DNA of 25,583 nt, taken from Tritrichomonas musculus (taxonomy: Eukaryota > Parabasalia > Tritrichomonadida > Tritrichomonadidae). The translations under genes and the position numbers were made by a program. Below the pieces are notes generated by a model. It worked only from the letters and a program-made list of their open reading frames with translations, searched no databases and was not told where the DNA came from. Location: contig JAPFFF010000338.1 of the NCBI GenBank assembly GCA_039105265.1, positions 1-25,583 on the forward strand, given 5' to 3'. This document shows, piece by piece, positions 8,315 to 18,100 of this stretch (the first letter of the stretch is position 1; the number at the start of each line of letters is the position of its first letter).

Positions 8315-10458
8315 ATGAAACCAATTTTACGAATCATAACTTATTTATTTAAGAAAAACAACCTGATAAACACCAATGATACTTATGATTCTTTTTTTGA
8401 TGATGGAACATCTTTTCCACAACTTATTGAAATAATATTCAACGAAAAAATCCCTCAAATTATAAGTAATCCGATGGATACTTTTCAGAAAAAGAGTAAT
8501 AATGATAAAGCACTCCAGTTTCTATTTGAAAAAAAATTCTGATATCGCAAATATTTCACCTTGTTATACCACTGAAAAAGATAAAGAAACTTTACTTGCA
8601 TTAATTCTTACCAAACAATGTTATAAAATCAATACTTATGAAATTATTTCAAAATGCAATTTAATTGTTCATAAAATACATATTCGATTTAAAGCTGAAA
8701 CAGAATTACTAGATACAAAATCCATATTATCGATATTAAATGTTTTAACAAAGGGAAAAGTTCATATTGACACCAAAATCGATGACTTTGATAAAATAAT
8801 GAAAAATTGTTTTGAAATTGCCAAAGTTCCACTAGTGATTGACAAAACGTCTATTGAACCACAGTACAGATTTACTTTTTTCATTCAAATACTAATTATT
8901 TTTGACTTTTTTTCAGATAAAATTAGTAAATTTGAAAAAGAGCAAGAAGTTTATGACAATACTAATATTATGTCACTTAATGATCAAGAATTAATGAAAT
9001 TGGAATCGATGAAGCAATGAAAGAATTTAAAATTAAAGATCAAATACAAGCCGAATATGTTGAACTTATTAAAAAATTGAAACCATGGATATTTGAAGAT
9101 ATTGAATCAAAACCAAACCTAGATAAAAACATTAAAGATTTGAGAGACACGAGGATTAATGTTAATAGAATTGCTGCCTGCAATTATGAGTTTCCACTTA
9201 TTTTGTCAAAAGAGACAATCTTAAAAATTCAATCACAAAAAATATTTTCTATTGTTAATTGCCCAAATAGCAAGTATACATGGTAGCTTTTTCAGCAATA
9301 TTTTAGAGAAATGATTTATGAATCATGGTCTTTAATGATTAAAGAAGTTGATGAAACTTTTTTTGAGCAAGAAGAAATTAAAGAGCTTAAAAAGCAAATG
9401 GATAGCATCCGCCAAAATATAGATTCGGAGTCTTTTGATCAGCAAATGCTTGATTCTTTAAATGAGAAATCTTTAAAAATTTATGATAAATATGAGAAAG
9501 AATTAAAAATAAATCGGAGTAAATTATTAGAGTTACTTGACGAATACGAATTATTTAATGAAAAGGATATTGTTTCAACATTTATGCATATATATAAAAA
9601 AGTTATAAATGAATATGAGAATACCGTCATTAATTCATTTGGTCCAATGAGTGAATGCTACTTTTCGCCTAAAAGATTTCAAACGATTAGTTTAAGAGTT
9701 GGTTTTGCTCCATTTTCATTACTCACGGAGTCAGGAGCACGAATCAACTTTAAAAATTTCAAAAAAATAAACTATATCAAAGATCCAGAAATAAAATATT
9801 TAAAGAGGACAAACCAAAAACTTAGCTTGTTGAGCATTACAGAATCAATTGATGATATTTTTAATAATATTTTCCAGCAAATTAACAAACTTCTCGGTGA
9901 AAAAAAATTTTTGAAATTATTTATGCGTCGAACTCTTTTTGGGTGTGAATTTGGAATTTGTTTTAACTTTTCTTTTGACAATTGCGGTTTAAATGATCCA
10001 TATTGTCTTATTGACAAAGATCCAATGATACTTTTTACATTATGTGTAAAAAGTTTTGCTCCAATTCTTGCAGGAATACTCATTGCATTTCTTGTTTATG
10101 TAACATCCATTGCTAAAGATATTGCTGAATGGATTATTGGATTTCCAGAAAAGTTGACTAAAGAACTAATTCTCAAAGGAGTTTTTGTCATTTGCAATAT
10201 TGTCTCGTCAGAATTAATGAACTTTGCATTAGATAAATTTATTAAATTCCTGAAAAAAAAATATTAAAAAAGCAACTCGATAAACTTAAGAAAATTAATG
10301 CGATTGCATTTCAAATCATTGATGTTTTAAATACTATATTTAGTTCTTCTATTGGTGAACATATCAATAAAAAACTTTCATCGATTTTAGGAGATAAAAT
10401 TAAAATCACATTCAAGTGGCAAAAACTTATTAAAAATTGTTTTGATCCTGTTCGAATA
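8315..10458 (+). pseudogene. CH-domain and membrane-spanning front part of a kinase-type gene, broken
   Basis: The opening (ATG 8315) is a calponin-homology domain: LLRII-like helix, NTNDTYDSFFDDGTSFPQLI, then KDKETLLALILT. CH domains bind actin or act as signalling adaptors. The frame changes inside the CH domain at a run of eight A (8529-8536), again between about 8984 and 9016, meets an in-frame TAG at 9284-9286, and changes once more at nine A (10253-10261). After each change the protein sequence continues sensibly: long charged helices, then a hydrophobic span (FAPILAGILIAFLVYVTSIA, about 10057-10116), then KKQLDKLKKINA leading into the next frame. It is best read with 10459-11655 as one locus. 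Four breaks argue for a pseudogene, but two lie in poly-A and could be sequencing errors. Confidence 0.7.
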
Positions 10459-11655
10459 ATGAAAATCAGCCTTCTTCTCTTGCTTTGTTTTGCTTCTTTT
10501 TTATTTAACTTTAACTCAAGAAAAGATGCATTAAAATACAATAAAAAAAATTCAATGAAATTTCAAGAATTCAAAAATGATAATAATGAAATAGACGATA
10601 AAATTATTAATGAAGAAATTGATAAATTGGCAGAAAAAAGTAAAAAAATGGTAACAGATGAAAAAGGAGAGAAATTAATAGACGAGAATTCAGAGACAGA
10701 TTGTAATAAAATATCTCAAATTGGATCAGCTTATGAAAAAGTTTCAAAAACATATCTATATAAATATAAAGTATTTAATCCATATGAAATGATTGTCAAA
10801 TTTACTGATTTTGTTGATGACAATAAAGAAATATTAAAGGACTCATTTGATCTTGTCAGCGATGTTAAATATTGCATTCAAAAAAAAGGTAAATTAAATA
10901 CAAGATGTGCAAGATTTCAATACTCAGGTTTCAGAAACATTCTCATGCAACAAATTCGTATTTATGCAACAAATAAATGCCCACCGATTCTCAATATGAT
11001 TGGCTACTCAATTCGTAAGAAAAAGCAATATTTATTTGTTGAAAACAAAGGAAATGGAACATTAAGGAGCTTTATTAATAATCCTAAGCATTTTAAGATC
11101 AACCAAACACAAAAATTGATCATTGCATACGGTGTTGCAAGTGCATTAGAATCACTTCACAAAAACAATATTATTCATAGAAACGTCAATTTATCAAACA
11201 TTTCTCTTGATAAAGATCTTCATCCTTATCTTTCCAATTTTTATTTTGCTGTTCAAATTGACACAAAGCTTCCTTATGTTGTAACTGAAACAACACCTGA
11301 ATTTATGTCACCTGAATTCATTCAAGATTCAAAATCAAATCAACTTTCATTCAAACTCGATGTTTATTCATATGGAATCGTTCTTTTCATGCTTATCACA
11401 GAAAACAATCCTTTTAAAGGTTTATCTAAAAAAAAAATCTTTTCAAATGCATTAAAAGGAAAACGACCTAATATTTCACATACAGTAAATAAGGAATGGA
11501 AAGAATTAATCATTCAATGTTGGGATCAAAATCCAACAAATCATCCTACATTCACAAATATTTGTAATGCAATTGAAAAATTTGTTGACATGGCTGCAAT
11601 TGATCTAAAATCATTCAATAATTACAAAGCAATTATAAATAGGAATATTCAATAA
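10459..11655 (+). CDS. membrane-anchored pseudokinase (TKL-like), C-terminal part of the CH locus
   Basis: 398 residues from the ATG at 10459; the same frame is open back to about 10258 with continuous helical sequence, so this Met may be internal. Residues 3-18 (ISLLLLLCFASFLFNF) are a membrane segment or signal anchor. After a charged coiled stretch, a protein-kinase fold runs from about 110 to 385. HRD is HRN (240-242, IIHRNVNLSNISLD), DFG is SNF (259-261), and no beta-3 Lys motif is visible. The SPE (284-286), D301VYSYG and the late CWDQNP..HPTF motif of TKL kinases are kept. It should fold but not transfer phosphate and is probably a scaffold or regulator. It lies directly after the CH/transmembrane region and 45 bases before the tRNA-Ser gene. 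The pseudokinase call is firm; whether it is made as its own protein is not. Confidence 0.75.
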   Translation: MKISLLLLLCFASFLFNFNSRKDALKYNKKNSMKFQEFKNDNNEIDDKIINEEIDKLAEKSKKMVTDEKGEKLIDENSETDCNKISQIGSAYEKVSKTYLYKYKVFNPYEMIVKFTDFVDDNKEILKDSFDLVSDVKYCIQKKGKLNTRCARFQYSGFRNILMQQIRIYATNKCPPILNMIGYSIRKKKQYLFVENKGNGTLRSFINNPKHFKINQTQKLIIAYGVASALESLHKNNIIHRNVNLSNISLDKDLHPYLSNFYFAVQIDTKLPYVVTETTPEFMSPEFIQDSKSNQLSFKLDVYSYGIVLFMLITENNPFKGLSKKKIFSNALKGKRPNISHTVNKEWKELIIQCWDQNPTNHPTFTNICNAIEKFVDMAAIDLKSFNNYKAIINRNIQ

Positions 11656-11700
11656 TTAATAATTAATAAACAAGAATGAAAATTTTAATTTATTTATGAA

Positions 11701-11782
11701 GACACGATGGCCGAGTGGTTAAGGCGTGGGATTAGAGTCCCCATGGGTTGATCCCGCATCAGTTCGAATCTGGTTCGTGTCG
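11701..11782 (+). tRNA. tRNA-Ser (anticodon AGA)
   Basis: Class II tRNA with a 7-bp acceptor stem (GACACGA / TCGTGTC, 11701-11707 and 11775-11781), A box TGGCCGAGTGG, long variable arm (GGGTTGATCCC) and B box GTTCGAATC, followed at once by T7 as a Pol III terminator (11783-11789). The anticodon loop is TTAGAGT (11732-11738), anticodon AGA at 11734-11736; inosine at position 34 would read UCU, UCC and UCA. One oddity: the anticodon stem TGGGA / CCCCA has an A-C mismatch at 31-39, next to the loop. No intron is seen, and the 3' CCA is not encoded. Confidence 0.9.
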
Positions 11783-11855
11783 TTTTTTTGCTTCTTTTTT
11801 TTTTTTAATTATTAAATTAAGCATTTATAAAAAATATATTTTGAGAATAATGGAA

Positions 11856-11928
11856 GCTTCTGTAGCTTAGTGGTTATTGCGTTCGCCAAGTAAGTGGAAG
11901 GTCGCGCGTTCGATCCGCGGATCATTCT
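11856..11928 (+). pseudogene. damaged tRNA copy, tRNA-Thr(AGT)-like
   Basis: GCTTCTGTAGCTTAGTGGTT and GGTCGCGCGTTCGATCC have the spacing and consensus of tRNA A and B boxes. From the acceptor 5' strand GCTTCTG one expects CAGAAGC at the 3' end, but ATCATTC (11921-11927) is there. The D stem and the anticodon stem (TTCGC / GTGGA) do not pair, and there is no T-run terminator. The loop CAAGTAA is one base from CTAGTAA, which would give anticodon AGT (Thr). The last bases belong to the neighbouring protein-coding repeat, so the copy was cut off at the end of the T stem. It is probably not functional. The isoacceptor is inference. Confidence 0.6.
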
Positions 11929-13065
11929 TATTATATTTATTGAATTTTGGTAAATCATTTGCTTTAATTTCGTTTTGATTTTGATTAGCTTTAAAACCAT
12001 ATTCCTGTTCAATTTGTGTTTTTGGATTTTGATTTCTTGATTCATTATTCTCATTAGATTCATTGGAATTAATATCATTATTATTAGTATTATCACTGAC
12101 AGTTTGTGAATTTGTTATTTGAAAAGGATAATGAAAAACAGAATGAAATTTGTAGATCTGATAATGTGTAGATATTTTTTTTTTCGTATTTGGATAAAAA
12201 CAAAATCGTTGAATATCTTGACTATTATTGATTCCAAATATTTTTTTATATTTATTATTTACCATTTGACTGTTTGGAACTTGTGTTTCTGCAAAGAAAC
12301 AATAAAACAATTTTTCTTTTGGTTGAAATTCTTTGAAATCCAAATCATTCTTATTATACTTATTGAATATTGGCAAATCATCTGGATTTATTTCTTTTTC
12401 AACTTGATCAGACTCTTTTGGTACAATTTCTGTATCTTCTTTGTTAATATTATAAAACATTACTTTTTCGTTAGAATCAATTTTAAATTTTGAATTCTGA
12501 ATGAATTGTACAATTGAACTTTTCAATGTATTTTGGAACCCAATAAAAGAATATATTGATTTAGTTCCTGGATAATAATGGAATATTTGAATATCAGAAA
12601 CATTTTTAATTCCAAAAATTTTGTTTGTTGAGCAGTAAAATAAATGTAAAAAAGATTTCTTTTTGGAACAAAAGGTTCAATTGAAATGATATCTAATTGT
12701 GTGTTTTCCGAAGTAATTTTTTTTTTCTTTGGCAGGAACTATTTTTTTAGTATTTAAATTAGGATCTGCTGCGTAAACATCTTGCTCTGAATATAAATAT
12801 ATAATACAATCTATTGCCGAATTTCTTAAAGATGGTTGAAGCATTGCTAGTTCAACTTGGTTTTGATTTGAAAATCCAAAAAATGTAAAGACTTCTTTGG
12901 TATAAGATAAATAGCGAAATCGTTGGATATCTGAAGCAAAATTTATTTCAAAAAGTTTTTAGTAGTATAAAATGGCGTGATTTCTTCAAACGGAGAGATA
13001 ATTTTATGTGATTCCTCAGAATTCATAGTGGTCAGTTCAAAATATTCTAAACCCAGATCAGACAT
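11921..13065 (-). pseudogene. internally repeated gene of unknown family, decayed
   Basis: Read from the ATG at 13065 (MSDLGLEYFELTTMNSEESH), the translation shows the same ~95-residue unit about three times, with the marks FYxxFxA, KIFGIxNxxDIQxFxxYPxTK and a later FxGFxN: SDIQRFRYLSYTKE, then SDIQIFHYYPGTKS, then QDIQRFCFYPNTKK. A second short repeat, DLPxFNKYNKND, occurs twice near the C-terminus. The frame changes about three times, at least once in an A10 stretch, and the 3' end stops where the tRNA-like copy begins, giving a nonsense tail read antisense through that tRNA (PRIERATFHLL). The longest surviving frame is 11867-12526. I do not recognise the family; the units look like beta-rich extracellular or propeller-type repeats, but that is a guess. 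Confidence 0.55.
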
Positions 13066-13564
13066 AACTTTCGTAATGAATAAATTTCTAAATCATTAAA
13101 AAAATTTCCAGATTGAATAAAAAATTTATTCATTCAAAAAGTGGAAGGTCAGAAAATCTCATTAATATGTTCAAAATGGGAAATTTTCATTATTTTCATA
13201 ATGGTAAATTTTATGTATTAAATCCCTTTTACTTTGGTCATAGCATCAAAAAACATAAATACAACAAAAAATTTATATTAATAATTGGATACAAAATTTA
13301 TATAAATAATTATAAGTGATACTAATTATATAGCATATATACATTTTGATAATAATATTTATTTAACTTTTTATTTTGGAATGAAGATTTCATTCATTTC
13401 ATGTTGATGATCCAAATTAAAAATGAGATGAATAGTTTAATTTGTAATGCCATTACAAATAATTATTTTATAATTTAACTATTTAAAATCTACTCTATAA
13501 TGAAATTATTCTCAAAAAAGGAAAAAACCGTTTACTTTTGTTTTATTTGGCAAAAAAGTGATAA
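13066..13564. promoter_or_regulatory. upstream region of the BTB gene with a 21-bp palindrome
   Basis: Intergenic between two divergent genes. ATTTGTAATG (13440-13449) and CATTACAAAT (13451-13460) are exact reverse complements around one C, about 105 bases before the start codon at 13565, and could bind a dimeric regulator. The flanking AATAGTTTAA and TTTAACTATT extend the symmetry. A 68-residue frame at 13113-13319 has no recognisable features and is not called. Confidence 0.45.
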
Positions 13565-14911
13565 ATGGAATTTTCGCTCAGTCCGTCTAATTTTAGAGAT
13601 ATTCCATTCCAAAAGTATGCAAAAGATTTTACATTTATTGTTAATGGTCAACATTATGAAACGAGTCGTTTTATCGCAGATATTTTATCACCTACAATCA
13701 GAAAAATGCATTATAATGACGAAAACCTTACAGAATTCGTCATCAATACAGCCTTAAAAGAAGACGATCAGTCAAAAAAAGAAAATATCTCTATTGATTA
13801 TTTTAATGAATTCCTCCAACTTGTTACAAGCGACAAAATTTATCTTGATGAACAACATCAAGAAATATTTTCCAAATATTTTTATCAACTTGGTAATTTT
13901 ACAGAATATATAACCATCAATCCATTGTGTAACAATCCAAACGAAACTAGTGAAAAAGAATCTGTTCACATTCTTCAGGACATTTCAGATAAAAAATTTC
14001 TATGCGATCAATTCAGTTTTGACAATGAAATAATTCAAAAACACGTTATTAATATTTCCAAAAATTTCTCAAAAATCGATCAAAACGAATTCAAAACAAT
14101 TTCAATTGAAATTCTTGCGGAAATTATCAGACAAGACACTTTAACTCTAGATGATGAAGATTTTCTGCTCGATTTAATTATTGAATTGTACAGCAGCGAT
14201 CACAAGTATTCGGAATTGTTTGAATTCGTTGAATTCAGAAATGTCTCAGAGAAGAAGCTAAAAGAATTCATTGACTTGTTCGACATTGATGATTTAAGCC
14301 AAGGAACATGGAGGTCAATTTGTGCACGACTTATTCCATCATTCACTTCACTCAAAGAAAGAACAAGCATTGATAAAGAATTCAAATACCAAAAAGGACA
14401 AGAATTTCAAGGAATAATGCATTATTTGACTAATGAAACACGAGGAAACATTCATGACAATGGAACAATTGAAATTTCATCTAATTCTCTTTATGACAAT
14501 TCTGAGATTCCTAGGAATGTTGTCAACTATCAATCAGACAGTGGCTATTTTTCAAAAGACGAGGATGGAAGCTATCTTTGCTTTGACTTCAAGGAAAGGG
14601 AAATCCAAGTCACTGACTATTCGATTAAGTCATATGGACAAGAAGTTGATTATTGCCATCCAAAGAACTGGGTCGTTGAAGTTTCAAAAGATGGGAAAGA
14701 GTGGACTGAAATTGACAGGCATGAAAAAGATCCAACATTGAATGGTAAGTTCAAAGTTGGCACTTTCAGTGTCAAGAAGAAGCAAAATGATTTTTATCGT
14801 TTCATCAAGATCCGACAGACTGGACAAAGCTGGGATCAGAGAGGACAGCATTATTACTTTGGCCTTAGCTTTGTTGAATTCTATGGAAAAATCCATCAAA
14901 AGAAAAAATAG
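13565..14911 (+). CDS. BTB-like protein with C-terminal F5/8 type C (discoidin-like) domain
   Basis: Intact 448-residue frame from the ATG at 13565. Residues about 15-110 (FQKYAKDFTFIVNGQHYETS and on) form the BTB/POZ-like core that trichomonads use in a large family. A helical BACK-like region follows, then from about residue 285 a jelly-roll of F5/8 type C type (GNIHDNGTIEISSNSLYDNS, YLCFDFKEREIQVTDYSIKS, NWVVEVSKDGKEWTEIDRHE, FIKIRQTGQSW, ending FVEFYGKIHQ). BTB domains mediate dimerisation or Cullin-3 binding; the discoidin-like fold binds carbohydrate or lipid head groups in other proteins, but no signal peptide is present, so this one is probably cytosolic. Length and order match whole family members. 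TAG is followed within 10 bases by TAAA, the trichomonad-type poly(A) signal. An overlapping frame from 13500 is a shadow. Confidence 0.9.
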   Translation: MEFSLSPSNFRDIPFQKYAKDFTFIVNGQHYETSRFIADILSPTIRKMHYNDENLTEFVINTALKEDDQSKKENISIDYFNEFLQLVTSDKIYLDEQHQEIFSKYFYQLGNFTEYITINPLCNNPNETSEKESVHILQDISDKKFLCDQFSFDNEIIQKHVINISKNFSKIDQNEFKTISIEILAEIIRQDTLTLDDEDFLLDLIIELYSSDHKYSELFEFVEFRNVSEKKLKEFIDLFDIDDLSQGTWRSICARLIPSFTSLKERTSIDKEFKYQKGQEFQGIMHYLTNETRGNIHDNGTIEISSNSLYDNSEIPRNVVNYQSDSGYFSKDEDGSYLCFDFKEREIQVTDYSIKSYGQEVDYCHPKNWVVEVSKDGKEWTEIDRHEKDPTLNGKFKVGTFSVKKKQNDFYRFIKIRQTGQSWDQRGQHYYFGLSFVEFYGKIHQKKK

Positions 14912-15017
14912 TGAAAAATAAATTTCAATCACCTTTTTTATTTATTTTTAACTCTTTGCAAATACTTTATATGGAATGAATAAATTTTATATCTGAAATG
15001 CTTTTATACATATAATA

Positions 15018-15026
<9 letters not shown>

Positions 15027-15052
<26 letters not shown>
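15027..15052. repeat. T26 homopolymer between convergent genes
   Basis: Twenty-six T lie between the 3' ends of the BTB gene (plus) and the helicase gene (minus), with a second A12 run at about 15085. The 220-base interval holds nothing else recognisable. It may assist 3'-end formation or be neutral. Confidence 0.85.
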
Positions 15053-15134
15053 AGTGCTTTCAATTTAAAATAGCGGGCTGTATAAAAAAAAAAAAGCGGT
15101 TGCTTAACGTATTGTATTTTTACTTTAATGTTCT

Positions 15135-18100
15135 CTAGCCATAAAAGCTATCTGTTTCGTATTCAAAGCTATATTTGCTTATTCGATGAGCACTAGACAA
15201 ATGAAGATTAGCTGCACAATATGATTTAAATTCTTTTCCACACAAGTCGCAGAAATAATGTCCACAATATGGACATTCAATGATGTCACAGCCTTCCTCT
15301 TTTACATAAGGCCACCCGCAATTTTGGCATTTATTATTGGTCACATCATCTTCATGGTCAATATTAATGTGCATCTTTTTGCATTGATCACAGTAAAAGT
15401 TTTGGCATCCAGGAACGGAACATTTCAATTCCGTGTCATTTATTTCATAGAATTTATCGAAATGATCAGGACAAAATGTCAGCCATTTTTGCATTTTGTA
15501 ACGCATTGTGTAATCGTTTATTGATCTAAGATAAGCAGAAAGAATTGAGGTTAATTTCGTATCATCATTATCAAATAAAACGGAGATTAATTGACCTAAA
15601 GGAACCTGAGGCCAACATTTTGTTCCATCTTTATTAAATTTGCTTGGAATTTTTAAGATACTTGATGGTTTTTTCTTTATTTGGAAAAGATAATCAGAGT
15701 TAGTTTTTTCATTTGTATAAAACCTTTGTGTTGCATAACAAAGTGAACTATAAATGCAACTTTGACATAATTTACTTGTGTATGTTTCTCCGTTTTCAAA
15801 ATAATAAGTAATTGGTGTATCAGTCAATTTACTATTACCAGGATCAGCACATGCATTATAACAGAATGAAGGAAGTGTACCAATACTTGCAAAATAAGAA
15901 GCTGCTTTCTTACTTTTTGATTGTTTTCTTTTTTCTCTTATAAAGTTCATTATTTCTTCCAATTTTTCTTTTGGTGAAATAATTGTGTTGTGCTTTTTAT
16001 CAATATGAACATACCAATCTTTATGCTCATTAGTGATTATATTCTTGATTTCTAATGGAAATGAAATAGCAACGTAATCCAAATTCATTTCTGTTTCTAT
16101 TTTGATCAAATCTTTATCAATTTTATCTTGAACCGCATGAATATCGGTTATTTTCATTTTTAAATTGTGATTCCGAACTTCTTTCACAAAAACATTAGGA
16201 AAAGTTCGATTAAACCAGTCCATAACATTTTCTCTAGATTTTTTATATGCAAACAAAGATGGATTAACCAGTCTTGGTGAAAATTGGAAATTTCCATATT
16301 TAACTGGATTTTGAGATGAATGAACTTCATTCTTTTTCTTCTTGATTTTATACTTCATGTTGTTATATGTTTCTTTAACAACATCTTTAAGGTTCCCTAT
16401 TCCAGGCACATTTTCATTCAACATATCAATTACATACAAATTTTTTGTGTCATATTCAGATGGATCACATGTATCATTGACAAATAAAGAACAGATTCTT
16501 ATTTTGGCATCAACGAGAGATAATTCATTTAAATTATTAATACAATGTAAAATCAAATTTTTATCAAGAATAGCACCACGACAAAAAGTTGAATCCATTG
16601 AATTATAATCAAAAGAGCCAATTCCATTAATTTCAGTTATGGTTTCTATAAATCCTTGAGATTTTGGAGTGTTTTTATATATAAGAACGCTCCTTGGTGT
16701 GAATGGGAGAAGTTTCACACAATTATTAACAGCATCTTTTATTTGACTTTTCATGTTGTCACTATTAATGAAAGATAAAAAAATTTTATCACTTATTCTA
16801 GATTGATGAAATGAAATCACATCAGATATATTCTTATTATTTTTAATGTCTTTGCTAAAATATGATTCGAGTAAAACATTGAACCATGGATTAAATATGT
16901 ATCGATGCTCTAGTTCTATCGCATCAAATGCTTTCTGGCTTGATTTTGGTGAATGAATTAAATGACCTATATATTTTTGATAAGGTTGGTACGTATCGTT
17001 GATACTTATGTCAAAAATGTAACAGTGTGATGGAATAATGATTCCTTTCCATCCTGGCCTTTTCGTGAGAAACACTTTTCCATGAGTTTGGTTTTTGTTA
17101 TCATCAAAAATCAATTTTTCACTTCCTAGAAAAACAAGTTCTGGCTTTTTTTCGGTTTTTGTGAATCTAGCTATTTTGAAGTCGAAATAATGAATTTCTT
17201 TCCATTGATCATTCATGTTTTGAATGAAATCATCAATAATATCATAGATATTGTGATTTTTCATGAATACTGAAAGTTCGTTGGTAATTTGATCTGGATT
17301 TTCTCCTGGAAATAAATAATCGGATAGAGTGTGTAAATTTTTTATGAGTTCTTTAATTTTGAAAGGATGAAATCCATATTTTTCATCTATGTCATCATAC
17401 TTTTGATTTTCATTATCATTGTTGTTATCAATATCAATAATTGGTGTTTGGCTTGTGCTATCAATATCAATACTATCATTCATATCAAATGATCGATTAT
17501 TATTATCAATATCTATGTTACTACTTAAACTTGGTGCTTGATTTGTGTAATTACTTTGACTTGGTGTTTTGCTCTTGCTTTTCCTAGAATATCTTTTTTG
17601 TTTCTTATCAAATTTGTATCCTTTTAATAAAGAGTTTAAAGCATTGAAAAGAGTAACTATGTCCGAACCATCATCAAAAAATTGGAGTAATTTATCTGGT
17701 TTTTCATCTTTAATGAGAAGTTTTGCATTTGCTATAATCAATGAAATATAAGAAGAAATAAAATTAGCGCACCTTTTTTCTTTCAAGTTTGTAAAACTCT
17801 TCGAATATTTAGCAACGGTGGTAGCATATTGAATTGGTATAAAATCAAATCTCAATATTTCATTACCAAGCTCAGTTATTTCGAAACTGTTTTCATCAAT
17901 TGCACCATTATGCACCAAAGTATTAATTGCAACTTCAAGATTTTTCTTGTTAGGCTTATAAATGAGATTCATTTTACCCAAATCAATATTAACTTGTTTC
18001 ATCATCAAATAGTTTTTAGTTAAATCGCGAATTTGAATTGTTGGAGTTCCACTTTTTTCAATTTCAGTATCTTTTTGAGTTGATGGAATTCCTTTTTTAT

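Noticed and set aside
12119-12493. Hydrophobic 124-residue plus-strand frame
   Set aside because: Antisense of the minus-strand repeat gene, whose repeats are recognisable; the hydrophobic look comes from A+T-rich codons.
13113-13319. 68-residue frame with ATG
   Set aside because: No recognisable features, Lys/Tyr/Asn-rich as expected from composition, and no supporting context.
13500-13757. 85-residue frame starting 65 bases before the BTB gene
   Set aside because: It overlaps the BTB gene in another frame and shows no features of its own.
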